From the NCBI GenBank assembly GCA_018814025.1, contig JAHJAM010000010.1, positions 1-44,645 of the forward strand: 44,645 bases of DNA, read 5' to 3'. This stretch comes from Patescibacteria group bacterium (GTDB lineage Bacteria; Patescibacteriota; Patescibacteriia; UBA9934; GWF2-40-263). Made by a program: the position numbers and the translations under genes. Below the pieces are notes generated by a model. The model did no database searches. It saw nothing but the letters and a program-made list of their open reading frames with translations, and was not told where the DNA came from. Below, piece by piece: positions 13,320-20,586 of this stretch; within the stretch, counting starts at the first letter, position 1; every line of letters starts with the position of its first letter.

Positions 13320-14195
13320 ATGTCTTTGCCTTTTGGCGAACTGCCCGGTTGGATCGGAAGCCATTGCCATGAGCCGCGCCAAGGCCTGATCACCGGCACT
13401 GGCTGGTCCGATGACATCGTGCTTCAACAGCACTTTGAAGAAGAAGCCCGCTACTCGTTTGTCGAATCCGGTTTGGCCAGCGCCGCCGTGCCCGGCCATC
13501 CCAAAATGTTCCGCCTGGGACGCTGGGCTGGCGTGCCCGTGGTCATAAGCCATGGCCGCCTTCATTTCAACGAGGTCTGCGGTCCTCTGGGCTGGCAGCC
13601 ACACCTGCTCCGTCAATGGCTGGCCATTCTGATCAAAGCCATGGGCGGCGGCCGGCGCCTCATTATCACCAACCTCGTGGGCGCTAACCTGCCTGAGATC
13701 AAGCGCGGCATGCTGACCTTTCCCACCCAGCTCGTCACCGGCGGCTTGGGCCTCTCGCACCATCCTTGGCTGGACGTGACCCAAGGCGAATTCGTTGCGC
13801 CTGAATCCTTGTTGCCGTGTCGCGCCATTGACGATCCGAACCGCTTTCTGCACGCGGCCATCAGCGCCGCCAGCCAGGCCGAGCTTGATTGGCACAACGG
13901 GGCTTGCCGGTATTTGATGATCGGCGGTGCGGGTTTCGGTGGGATCGGCGATCGCTACCTCTACCAAAGGCTGGGCGTTCATACCGTGGGCATGTCCGTC
14001 CTGCCGGAACTCGGTTTAGTCTGCGTCTACAATCAAAGCCGCGATCCGGCCGATCCGCCTTTGCGCGTCGGCGTCGCTCAGCTCGTGAGCGATAACGAGG
14101 ACGAGCCCACGCATGACGGCAATCAAGACATTGCTCGAGCGCAAGCTCCCAAACTCGGTCTGTTTCTCTCCCATCTGCTCCAAGCCGATTGGTAG
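13320..14195 (+). CDS. Divergent purine nucleoside phosphorylase-like protein
   Basis: A 291-residue protein that follows the PNP/MTAP layout: phosphate-loop-like GTGWSD (26-31), HGRLHFNE in place of GRxHxYEG (78-85), LIITNLVGANL in place of vvTNAaGGln (114-124), and GVHTVGMSVLPELGLV matching GadaVGMSTVPE (219-234). The purine-binding FET region is replaced by FGGIGD (206-211), so substrate and even activity are uncertain. If active it would split nucleosides with phosphate. Start at ATG 13320 with GGAGG five bases upstream; a frame extension to 13272 is not needed. It is a stand-alone gene, divergent from endA and followed by a strong terminator. Confidence 0.72.
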   Translation: MSLPFGELPGWIGSHCHEPRQGLITGTGWSDDIVLQQHFEEEARYSFVESGLASAAVPGHPKMFRLGRWAGVPVVISHGRLHFNEVCGPLGWQPHLLRQWLAILIKAMGGGRRLIITNLVGANLPEIKRGMLTFPTQLVTGGLGLSHHPWLDVTQGEFVAPESLLPCRAIDDPNRFLHAAISAASQAELDWHNGACRYLMIGGAGFGGIGDRYLYQRLGVHTVGMSVLPELGLVCVYNQSRDPADPPLRVGVAQLVSDNEDEPTHDGNQDIARAQAPKLGLFLSHLLQADW

Positions 14196-14207
14196 CCACC
14201 AGAACTC

Positions 14208-14238
14208 AAAACCCCGCCGGCTGACCAGCGGGGTTTTT
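14208..14238. terminator. Terminator between the PNP-like gene and the AI-2E family gene
   Basis: AAAACCCCGC (14208-14217) pairs with GCGGGGTTTT (14228-14237) and further T; it can serve both convergent genes. Confidence 0.85.
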
Positions 14239-14249
14239 ATTTTTCCAAC

Positions 14250-15290
14250 TTATTTTTCCAGAATCCCGTCTTGATATAATTCCACAACCACCAGCAGCGC
14301 GGCCAGAATTGTCGGTCCGACAATGAAGCCGATTGACCCGAACAACTGGATGCCGCCCAGGATAAAAATCAAAATTAAAAACGCGTTCATTTTGGTCCGC
14401 CCCTGAATCAAGATCGGCGATATTAAATTATCAATAAAGCCCACAAACACCACGGACCAAAGCAATATTCCCACCGCGTCCACCATGGTTCCGAACATGA
14501 AAGTGTAAATGGTGACCGGAATCATGACCAGCCCCACCCCCAAGAGCGGTACCTGCGAGGCGATCACTACCAAGGCGCTCCAAATTAAAGCCCCGGGCAC
14601 GTGAAAAATCGTCATGCCAATGCCGGCCACCATGCCTTGGATCACGCCCACGATTAAGGCGCCGAAAACCGTGCTGCGGATCGTGAATACCAGGCGGTCG
14701 ATAATTTTTGCGTCCAGCTTATCTTTGAATGGGCTTAAGGCCAGCAACTCCTGGTAAATTTTGTCTCGATCCGACAAGAAATAATAAAGAGCGATGAAGA
14801 AGATAAAAACTCCGAACACGAAATCCGCGGTGCGAGTGAAAATCACGGCCAAATTGTTAAAAATCCAGCGTGCCATGTTCGCGCCCAGGCCGCCTAAATC
14901 CAATTCCAAAATTTCTTTTTGCGCGATCGGCGGCAAGGTTAGAAAAAAAGCGTTCGTGTTCAGATCGAAAGTTCGCAGCCAGCCGCTCTCGCCCAACGCC
15001 CCTTGCAGCAATTCCGAGGTTTGTTCAATCAGCATCATGGCAAAAAAGAACAGGGGAATCAGCACGATCACAAAAGTGCCCAAGATCATGATGAAGGCTG
15101 AGACTTTGGAGTGCTTGAAAATTTTGCGCATGACGTGATCGACCGGCGCCAAAACGATCGCGACCACGGCCGCGGTCAAGAGCACAACCGCAAACGGCTG
15201 CGTGATTTTCCACGATAAAATTAAAATTGCAATCGCAATAATAATAAAAAACCACTTAGCGGTATTGTGTTGTTTGTGCCTCCAAGCCAT
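14250..15290 (-). CDS. AI-2E family transporter / PerM-like permease
   Basis: About 346 residues and eight predicted membrane helices arranged as in the PF01594 family: two N-terminal helices, a pair around SAFIMILGTFVIVLIPLFF, a long soluble loop, then VGVIQGMVAGIGMTIFHVPGALIWSALVVIASQVPLLG and the conserved LISPILIQGRTKMN before the last helices. Members export autoinducer-2 or act as Na+/H+ antiporters, and the substrate cannot be read from sequence. The start is placed at ATG 15290, nine bases after a perfect minus-strand TATAAT (15305-15300), implying an almost leaderless mRNA. Divergent from tsaD. Confidence 0.9.
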   Translation of the reverse strand: MAWRHKQHNTAKWFFIIIAIAILILSWKITQPFAVVLLTAAVVAIVLAPVDHVMRKIFKHSKVSAFIMILGTFVIVLIPLFFFAMMLIEQTSELLQGALGESGWLRTFDLNTNAFFLTLPPIAQKEILELDLGGLGANMARWIFNNLAVIFTRTADFVFGVFIFFIALYYFLSDRDKIYQELLALSPFKDKLDAKIIDRLVFTIRSTVFGALIVGVIQGMVAGIGMTIFHVPGALIWSALVVIASQVPLLGVGLVMIPVTIYTFMFGTMVDAVGILLWSVVFVGFIDNLISPILIQGRTKMNAFLILIFILGGIQLFGSIGFIVGPTILAALLVVVELYQDGILEK

Positions 15291-15299
15291 ATTGCATGT

Positions 15300-15305
15300 A
15301 TTATA
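15300..15305 (-). promoter_or_regulatory. -10 box of the AI-2E family gene
   Basis: Minus-strand TATAAT, nine bases before the ATG at 15290; the -35 region is weak. No SD. Confidence 0.5.
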
Positions 15306-15375
15306 CTTGATAAAGGCTCGAACTGCCATTCATGAATTGACAGAACAATATTTTCAGAGTAAAAAGTTTGGACTT

Positions 15376-16380
15376 ATGAATATTCTCGGCCTCGAAACCA
15401 GTTGCGATGAAACCGCCGTCGCCTTGCTCCAAGTTCAAGGCGATAATTTTGTTTTGCCCATCAATTTGGTCAGTTCGCAAATTAACTTGCACCAAAAATA
15501 CGGCGGCGTGGTGCCCGAGGTGGCGGCCCGGGCTCATGTGGAAACGATTTTCCCTTTGCTTCAAGAATCCGGACTGGCCGCTGACGGCTCAGGGGTTGAT
15601 GTCATCGCCGTCACCGGCGGCCCCGGCTTATTGCCGGCCTTGCGCATTGGCTTGGAAACCGCGAAGGCACTGGCTTTTGCTTGGCACAAGCCCTTGGTGG
15701 CGGTCAATCACCTGGAAGGACATATCTACAGTCCGTGGCTATCGGCGATCAAGCCGTCTTTCCCGGCTCTGGCCTTAATCGTTTCCGGCGGTCATACCGA
15801 AATCGTCTTAGTTAAAGATCATCTCAATTATCAAATCGTCGGCGCCACCCGCGACGACGCGGCCGGTGAAGCTTTCGATAAAGTCGCCAAGCTTTTGGGG
15901 CTGGGTTATCCGGGCGGGCCGGCCATCGCCCAGCAAGCTCAGCTCGGCGATCCGGCGTCCATCCCTTTTCCCCGTCCCATGTCCGATTCTGGCGATTTCG
16001 ATTTTAGTTTTTCCGGACTCAAAACCGCGGTCGCGGTTTATCTCAAGCAGCACCCCGAGGCGCCGGTTGCGGATGTGGCCGCCAGCTTTCAACAAGCCGC
16101 GGTCGACATCTTGGTGCAAAAAACCTTAGCCGCGGTCAAAAAGTTTCAACCCCAAGCTCTCATTTTAGGCGGGGGAGTTTCTGCCAACTTGCACTTGCGA
16201 AAAACCTTGGGCGAATCATTAACCGCCCGCCATCCCGCCATCACTTATCATGTGCCCAATTTGGAATTTACCGGCGACAACGCGGCCATGATCGCGGCCG
16301 CCGGCTATTTCCACGCTCAAGCTAAACGATTTGTGAATCCAGTGACACTAATTGCCAGTCCCAACCTCCGACTTAAATGA
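15376..16380 (+). CDS. tsaD: tRNA N6-adenosine threonylcarbamoyltransferase
   Basis: Transfers the threonylcarbamoyl group to A37 of tRNAs reading ANN codons (t6A). 334 residues with the ASKHA-fold markers: MNILGLETSCDETAVAL, the iron-binding HLEGHIYS (HxExH), IVSGGHTEIVLV, DDAAGEAFDKVAKLLGLGYPGGP and GDNAAMIAAAGY. The start is at 15376 because the family begins exactly with MxILGIETSCDET; the frame is open further upstream but unrelated. A TTGACA (15337-15342) lies 33 bases upstream with a poor -10. tsaE follows after a repeat element. The third partner TsaB is not in the window. Confidence 0.97.
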   Translation: MNILGLETSCDETAVALLQVQGDNFVLPINLVSSQINLHQKYGGVVPEVAARAHVETIFPLLQESGLAADGSGVDVIAVTGGPGLLPALRIGLETAKALAFAWHKPLVAVNHLEGHIYSPWLSAIKPSFPALALIVSGGHTEIVLVKDHLNYQIVGATRDDAAGEAFDKVAKLLGLGYPGGPAIAQQAQLGDPASIPFPRPMSDSGDFDFSFSGLKTAVAVYLKQHPEAPVADVAASFQQAAVDILVQKTLAAVKKFQPQALILGGGVSANLHLRKTLGESLTARHPAITYHVPNLEFTGDNAAMIAAAGYFHAQAKRFVNPVTLIASPNLRLK

Positions 16381-16382
16381 CT

Positions 16383-16500
16383 GTGTCATTCCGACGGAGC
16401 AGTATCGCAGCCCGGCAGAGCCGGGTCCGGCTTCGCCGGATGCGGACGAGGAATCTCTTGACTGATGACGAGAGATCCCTCACTTCGTTCGGGATGACAC
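16383..16500. repeat. Palindromic repeat element between tsaD and tsaE
   Basis: A 118-bp element with 12-bp terminal inverted repeats, GTGTCATTCCGA and TCGGGATGACAC (one mismatch), and inner inverted arms GAGGAATCTC (16448-16457) and GAGATCCCTC (16472-16481). A double-hairpin repeat copy sits inside it (16411-16440). It begins 3 bases after the tsaD stop and ends 12 bases before tsaE. The TGTCATTCC...GGGATGACA plan is that of non-autonomous palindromic elements common between bacterial genes. No coding capacity. Confidence 0.75.
16411..16440. repeat. Double-hairpin repeat, copy B
   Basis: CCCGGC-AGA-GCCGGG directly followed by TCCGGC-TTC-GCCGGA, nested in the palindromic element at 16383-16500. 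Confidence 0.78.
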
Positions 16501-16512
16501 AAGATAAACATT

Positions 16513-16932
16513 ATGACTAATATCACCAACTCACCGGCTGAAACTCAACAAATTGCCGCCCAGCTCGCGGCCGAGCTTCAAGGCGGCGAAGTAATTTTAT
16601 TAAATGGCGAGCTGGGCGCGGGCAAAACTACCTTTGTTCAAGGCTTTGTCCAAGCTTTAGGCTCAGCCGATCCGGTGCGCAGTCCGACTTTTACCATCAT
16701 GAATATTTATCAAGCCGATCACCCGGCCATCAAACAAATTATTCATCTTGATTTTTATCGCTTGGCCGAGACCCAGCTCCAGGATCTAGGCTTGGATGAA
16801 TGGTTGGGCCGCCGCGATACCGTGATTATTGCCGAGTGGCCGCCGGCGGGTTTGGATTGGGCCGGTTCGCGCCAAATCAAAATTCAACTATCCATTCACT
16901 CGGAACAGACTCGTCAAATTATCGTGTCCTAA
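16513..16932 (+). CDS. tsaE: tRNA threonylcarbamoyladenosine biosynthesis ATPase TsaE
   Basis: P-loop ATPase that drives the TsaB-TsaD complex in t6A synthesis. 139 residues with Walker A GELGAGKTTFVQG (about 32-44), the conserved SPTFTIMNIY, HLDFYRL, and the VIIAEWPP segment. Length is slightly below the usual 150-160. The start at 16513 matches the family and has no SD. It reads from the tsaD side across the repeat element and ends in a shared terminator with the gene on the other strand. Confidence 0.95.
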   Translation: MTNITNSPAETQQIAAQLAAELQGGEVILLNGELGAGKTTFVQGFVQALGSADPVRSPTFTIMNIYQADHPAIKQIIHLDFYRLAETQLQDLGLDEWLGRRDTVIIAEWPPAGLDWAGSRQIKIQLSIHSEQTRQIIVS

Positions 16933-16951
16933 CTTTCTAGCCAATAAGAAA

Positions 16952-16978
16952 AGCGCCAGAGTTCTGGCGCTGTTTTTT
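16952..16978. terminator. Bidirectional terminator after tsaE
   Basis: AGCGCCAG (16952-16959), loop AGTT, CTGGCGCT (16964-16971), then G and seven T. The T run overlaps the stop codon of the minus-strand gene ending at 16978. Confidence 0.88.
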
Positions 16979-17586
16979 TAGTGCGAGTCGAAATCTTCGC
17001 CGGTCTGCTCTTGGAGCCGCCGGTCCGCTTCTTCTTCCACCAGGTGCTGGGCGATTTCTTGCATCAGCTTGGTGGCGGTTTTCGGAAAGGGCAAGGCCAG
17101 TTGGGGTAGGCGCAGTTTGACATTCGTCCCTTGGTATTCAACCGTATGGCCGATCAGCGGCAATCCATCCAAGTTTCCCCTCCAGACCGAAAGCTCGTTG
17201 ATCTCCACGTGCTCCGGGCGCGGCCAAGCGCAGGCTGACAGATAATCATCAACCGCGGCTTGGATCGGCAGGAACTTGAGCATGGCCACGGACTTCTTCA
17301 GGTATTCGGCGCCCAGTTCCGCCAGCTTCAGCATGGTTTGCCGCCAAAGCTCTTGCTGGAATCGATCGCCGTCCAGGAATCGGTATGCGCCTTTGATCTC
17401 GGGTTTCCCGTTGATCGGACACTCGATTCGCAATTCGGAATCAAGCAGCTCGAGGTGCAGGCCGATCTCGCGCAAGTCTGCCAACACCTCTTCGTAAGGC
17501 TCGGGCTCGGTAAAAGCCTCATTGGCCAGGATCACTTCGCTCAATTTGCGGAAGCCTAGTACAAAGGACAACTTAGGGATTTTCAT
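16978..17586 (-). CDS. Hypothetical protein, 202 residues
   Basis: I do not recognise a family. The protein is soluble, mixed alpha/beta and acidic overall, without signal peptide, membrane helix or Cys motif. The N-terminus (MKIPKLSFVLGFRKLSEVILANEAF) and a central GKPEIKGAYRFLDGDRFQQ are the most distinctive stretches; the C-terminus is a charged helix. It has a very good SD (GGAGGA), a consensus promoter at 17620-17648 and a terminator, so it is a complete single-gene unit. This signal set matches endA, the PNP-like gene, cytidine deaminase and the cold-shock-like gene. Confidence 0.7.
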   Translation of the reverse strand: MKIPKLSFVLGFRKLSEVILANEAFTEPEPYEEVLADLREIGLHLELLDSELRIECPINGKPEIKGAYRFLDGDRFQQELWRQTMLKLAELGAEYLKKSVAMLKFLPIQAAVDDYLSACAWPRPEHVEINELSVWRGNLDGLPLIGHTVEYQGTNVKLRLPQLALPFPKTATKLMQEIAQHLVEEEADRRLQEQTGEDFDSH

Positions 17587-17619
17587 GGTTCCTCCGAATC
17601 CCTTGCTCAGGGACCAAAG

Positions 17620-17648
17620 ACCTTAGTTGATTCTTGGCCTTTTGTCAA
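17620..17648 (-). promoter_or_regulatory. Promoter of the 202-residue hypothetical gene
   Basis: Minus strand TTGACA (17648-17643), 17 nt, TAAGGT (17625-17620). Confidence 0.7.
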
Positions 17649-17689
17649 GGGGGCGCCGGACGCCTGCCGGCTGATTGTCATCATATCAA

Positions 17690-17711
17690 AAATCGGCCTG
17701 CCGGCCGATTT
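17690..17711 (-). terminator. Terminator of the first pilB-like gene
   Basis: AAATCGGCC (17690-17698), loop TGCC, GGCCGATTT (17703-17711), followed on the minus strand by T. Confidence 0.8.
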
Positions 17712-17721
17712 GCTGATTGGT

Positions 17722-19458
17722 CTAAACGCCTTCGCCAGCCACGCGCAAAATCTCGTCCACCGTGGTTAAGCCGTCCAAAACTTTCAAAATTCCATCTTGC
17801 TGCATGCTGACCATGCCTTGTTGAACCGCCAGTTGGCGAACCTGGTATTCGGATAATGATTCGCCCATGGCCGCGCGGATTTCCTCGCTCATGAGCAGTA
17901 ATTCATAAATACCCACCCGGCCTTTGTAGCCCGAGTTGTTGCACACATCGCAGCCTTTGCCTTTATAGAATTTCCATTCGCCTTCCGGTTTCACTTGTTC
18001 GCCCGAAGTCGCCGGGATTTCCGAAACCACCTTTTTAATGAAAGCCAGTTGCTCCGGGCTCGGTTGAACCTCCTGTTTGCAGTCCTCGTGAATGCGGCGC
18101 GTTAAGCGCTGGCCCATGATCGCATTCAAAGCCGGGGCCAAGAGAAACGGTTTCACGCCCATGGCAATGAATCGGGGAATGGCGCCCGCCGCATCATTGG
18201 TGTGCAAAGTCGAAATCATCAAGTGCCCGGTTAAGGCGGCGTTGATCGCCACTTCCGCGGTTTCCAAATCGCGAATTTCCCCCACCATCACCACGTCCGG
18301 ATCCTGGCGCAAAATTGACCGCAAGCCGCCGGCGAAAGTGTAATTTTTACTGTGATCGATTTGCGACTGGTTGATGCCTTGGAGTTTATATTCGATCGGA
18401 TCTTCCAAAGTGATAATTTTAGTTTCTGAATCATTGCGCGAGCGCAAGATCGCATACAAAGTCGTGGTCTTGCCCGAACCGGTCGGCCCCGTGGTCACAA
18501 TCATGCCGTGCGGCTTGGCGATTTCTTTTTTCAGTTTGGCTTCAACCAGCGGCCGGAAACCCAGTTGTCCGAATTCTACGCTGATTGATGAAGGCTTGAG
18601 CAAACGCATGACCACGGATTCGCCCCAATTGGTCGGGATGGTGGAAACGCGCACGTCCGTGTCGCCGGATTTAAGAAAGATGGTGAAGCGGCCGTCTTGC
18701 GGACGCTCGGTCACGTTGATTTTCAAACCGCTGATCAGCTTGATGCGGGCGATAATCTTTTTCCAAAAATCATGGGGCAGGGAAGCGATTTCCTGCAGCA
18801 CTCCGTCCACCCGGAAGCGGACCAGCACGCGTTCTTGCTCGGCTTCAATGTGCACGTCCGAAGTGCCCAGCTGCAAAGCCGCGGCCATGATCACAGTCAT
18901 CAGATCGGAAATCGAGGCACCGGCCAAAACCTGCTGTACATCTTTAAAGTTTTTGATCTGGGCTTGATATTTGGCCAGTTCTTCATCCGTCACTTTCACC
19001 CCTTTGATAATGGCTTTAATCTTGGGGAGTTTTTGATACACCTCCATGGCCACCCGAAAGCTTTCTTCCGAGATTTGATATAACCCGGTATTGGCCTGAA
19101 AGCGTTCGCCTAGTTGAAAAACGAATTCTTTCACTTTTTCCTCAGTTGGTTTTAAAGAAGCAACTCGGATTTCCGGTCCGGTGTTTAAAAAACAAACCGC
19201 TTTGAGTTCTTTGGCTTGTTCCTCCGGAATCGTGACAATGGATTCCGGGCTGATCGGGAAGCCTTTTAAATTGACATAAGGCACGCCCAAACTGGCGGCC
19301 AGCTTTTCCGCTTCCACCTCCTTTTCTTTTAACCGCACCTCAGACATCTTTTCTTCAAATTTTTCCAGCGTCGTTTCTTCAGCCGGGGTCTTGGTGTCCG
19401 TTGATTTGGCGCCGGTTTTCTGCAAAAGGTCTTCAATGCTTTGGGCTTCAGGAGCCAT
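17722..19458 (-). CDS. pilB: PilB/GspE-type assembly ATPase (first copy)
   Basis: Hexameric ATPase that powers type IV pilus or type II secretion assembly. 578 residues: an acidic coiled N-terminus (1-50), an MshEN-like segment (about 50-130), N2 domain (SDVHIEAEQERVLVRFRVDGVLQ), Walker A TGPTGSGKTTTLYAI, Asp box, Walker B RQDPDVVMVGEIRD and His box GHLMISTLHTND. The zinc site is incomplete: CDVC is present, but the first pair is reduced to a single Cys (EDCKQE). It is separated from the pilus locus at 39-44 kb and has its own terminator, with no SD. It may serve a different machine or a second pilus. Confidence 0.93.
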   Translation of the reverse strand: MAPEAQSIEDLLQKTGAKSTDTKTPAEETTLEKFEEKMSEVRLKEKEVEAEKLAASLGVPYVNLKGFPISPESIVTIPEEQAKELKAVCFLNTGPEIRVASLKPTEEKVKEFVFQLGERFQANTGLYQISEESFRVAMEVYQKLPKIKAIIKGVKVTDEELAKYQAQIKNFKDVQQVLAGASISDLMTVIMAAALQLGTSDVHIEAEQERVLVRFRVDGVLQEIASLPHDFWKKIIARIKLISGLKINVTERPQDGRFTIFLKSGDTDVRVSTIPTNWGESVVMRLLKPSSISVEFGQLGFRPLVEAKLKKEIAKPHGMIVTTGPTGSGKTTTLYAILRSRNDSETKIITLEDPIEYKLQGINQSQIDHSKNYTFAGGLRSILRQDPDVVMVGEIRDLETAEVAINAALTGHLMISTLHTNDAAGAIPRFIAMGVKPFLLAPALNAIMGQRLTRRIHEDCKQEVQPSPEQLAFIKKVVSEIPATSGEQVKPEGEWKFYKGKGCDVCNNSGYKGRVGIYELLLMSEEIRAAMGESLSEYQVRQLAVQQGMVSMQQDGILKVLDGLTTVDEILRVAGEGV

Positions 19459-19476
19459 AATGATTTTTCACAAATT

Positions 19477-19504
19477 AAAAACTGGAAGTTCCCCTCCAGT
19501 TTAT
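19477..19504 (-). terminator. Terminator of the 19512 gene
   Basis: AAACTGGA (19479-19486) pairs with TCCAGTTT (19495-19502); on the minus strand five T follow. It lies just upstream of the first pilB. Confidence 0.75.
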
Positions 19505-19511
19505 TATCTTT

Positions 19512-20501
19512 TTAGACTTTTGCCCAGAGACGTTCCAGTTTCGCCACTACTTTTTTCGCCCCGCCTTTTTTCAAAGCTCGTTGATAGAAGAACAGCCAAG
19601 CCGTGTGTTGAAAGGTGGTGGCCGCGCCCAAATAAGCCAAAAGCAAAGTGGCCAACACGCTGAAGCCGATAATGTGCACGAAAATGAAGATCACCAGCGT
19701 CGCGGTTTTCAAGGCCAAGATCAAAAAGATGGCATAGGGGATTACCAACAACACCATGACCGCCAGGACCGCCAAGCCGGCCGCGAATACCAAGATAAAT
19801 AAAGCCAAGCCCAGTTCCAAAGTCACCAGCCAATGCCGGCCGAACATGATTACGGCCCGGCCGATTGCTTCTGGAATTGATCGTTTGTTTTGTATGATCT
19901 CCACCAAAGCCAGCATAGCCATGATTTGGACGATAATAATGGCGGGAAAAAATACCAAAAAAGAGAAGAAATAAATCAAAGCGTCCGTGTATTGAGCCGA
20001 GGTGATAAACAGCACCAGCGGTAAGGTGGTTAAGACAATCAATAGCCCGGTGGCCGCTTTAGTAATGATGTTCAAGAGCAGAACCGACCAGAAATGTTTG
20101 GCGCTAGCTCGCCAAAGTTGTCCGAAGGTTTTTTCCTCCTCCGCGGCCGCGCCCACCATCAAAGCCGCGCGCGACCAAGAGATCAAAACCACTAAAGCCA
20201 CGCCCGCTAAAGTTAAGATCGTCACAATGCCGATGATTCGGTTTGGTTCCAGAAATTGCAGTTGGCGGAGATATTGGCCCATTAAATCCAAGCCGGCCGA
20301 TGATCCTTCGGATAAAGACATCCAGAGATCTCGACCGTGTTCAATTCGGCGAAAGCTGCGCCCGGCCACTTCCATCACGCCGCCGGTTGAAGCCGCGGCT
20401 GCAAACATGCCAAACACCCACAGGCGTTTGCGCTGCCGAGTAATCTGCCAAGCATCGCGTAAGAGTTTGCGATAAAATGACGCTGGTTTTGTCTCAGGCA
20501 T
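19512..20501 (-). CDS. Polytopic membrane protein of unknown function
   Basis: About 329 residues with six or more hydrophobic helices. It starts with a basic amphipathic stretch (FYRKLLRDAWQITRQRKRLWVFGMFA), followed by a loop of about 45 residues. The helices form two broad groups (about 85-200 and 215-300), and a basic C-terminal tail ends the protein. The layout resembles YciC/DUF-type membrane proteins often seen in CPR, but no specific family is claimed. ATG 20501 is chosen because AAGGAGGA lies five bases upstream. An extended -10 (TGATATACT, 20538-20530) gives a leader of about 20-25 nt. Terminated before pilB. Confidence 0.7.
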   Translation of the reverse strand: MPETKPASFYRKLLRDAWQITRQRKRLWVFGMFAAAASTGGVMEVAGRSFRRIEHGRDLWMSLSEGSSAGLDLMGQYLRQLQFLEPNRIIGIVTILTLAGVALVVLISWSRAALMVGAAAEEEKTFGQLWRASAKHFWSVLLLNIITKAATGLLIVLTTLPLVLFITSAQYTDALIYFFSFLVFFPAIIIVQIMAMLALVEIIQNKRSIPEAIGRAVIMFGRHWLVTLELGLALFILVFAAGLAVLAVMVLLVIPYAIFLILALKTATLVIFIFVHIIGFSVLATLLLAYLGAATTFQHTAWLFFYQRALKKGGAKKVVAKLERLWAKV

Positions 20502-20529
20502 ATTCCTCCTTGAAGTAATAATTCCCATC

Positions 20530-20538
20530 AGTATATCA
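20530..20538 (-). promoter_or_regulatory. Extended -10 for the 19512 gene
   Basis: Minus-strand TGATATACT; upstream TTGATT is only 15 nt away, so the extended element probably dominates. Confidence 0.45.
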
Positions 20539-20556
20539 GATTTGAGCCCAAATCAA

Positions 20557-20584
20557 AAATCCCCTCGCCAGCGCGAGGGGATTT
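20557..20584 (-). terminator. ftsH terminator
   Basis: AAATCCCCTCGC (20557-20568) and GCGAGGGGATTT (20573-20584) form a perfect 12-bp stem, with T following on the minus strand. Confidence 0.9.
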
Positions 20585-20586
20585 GT

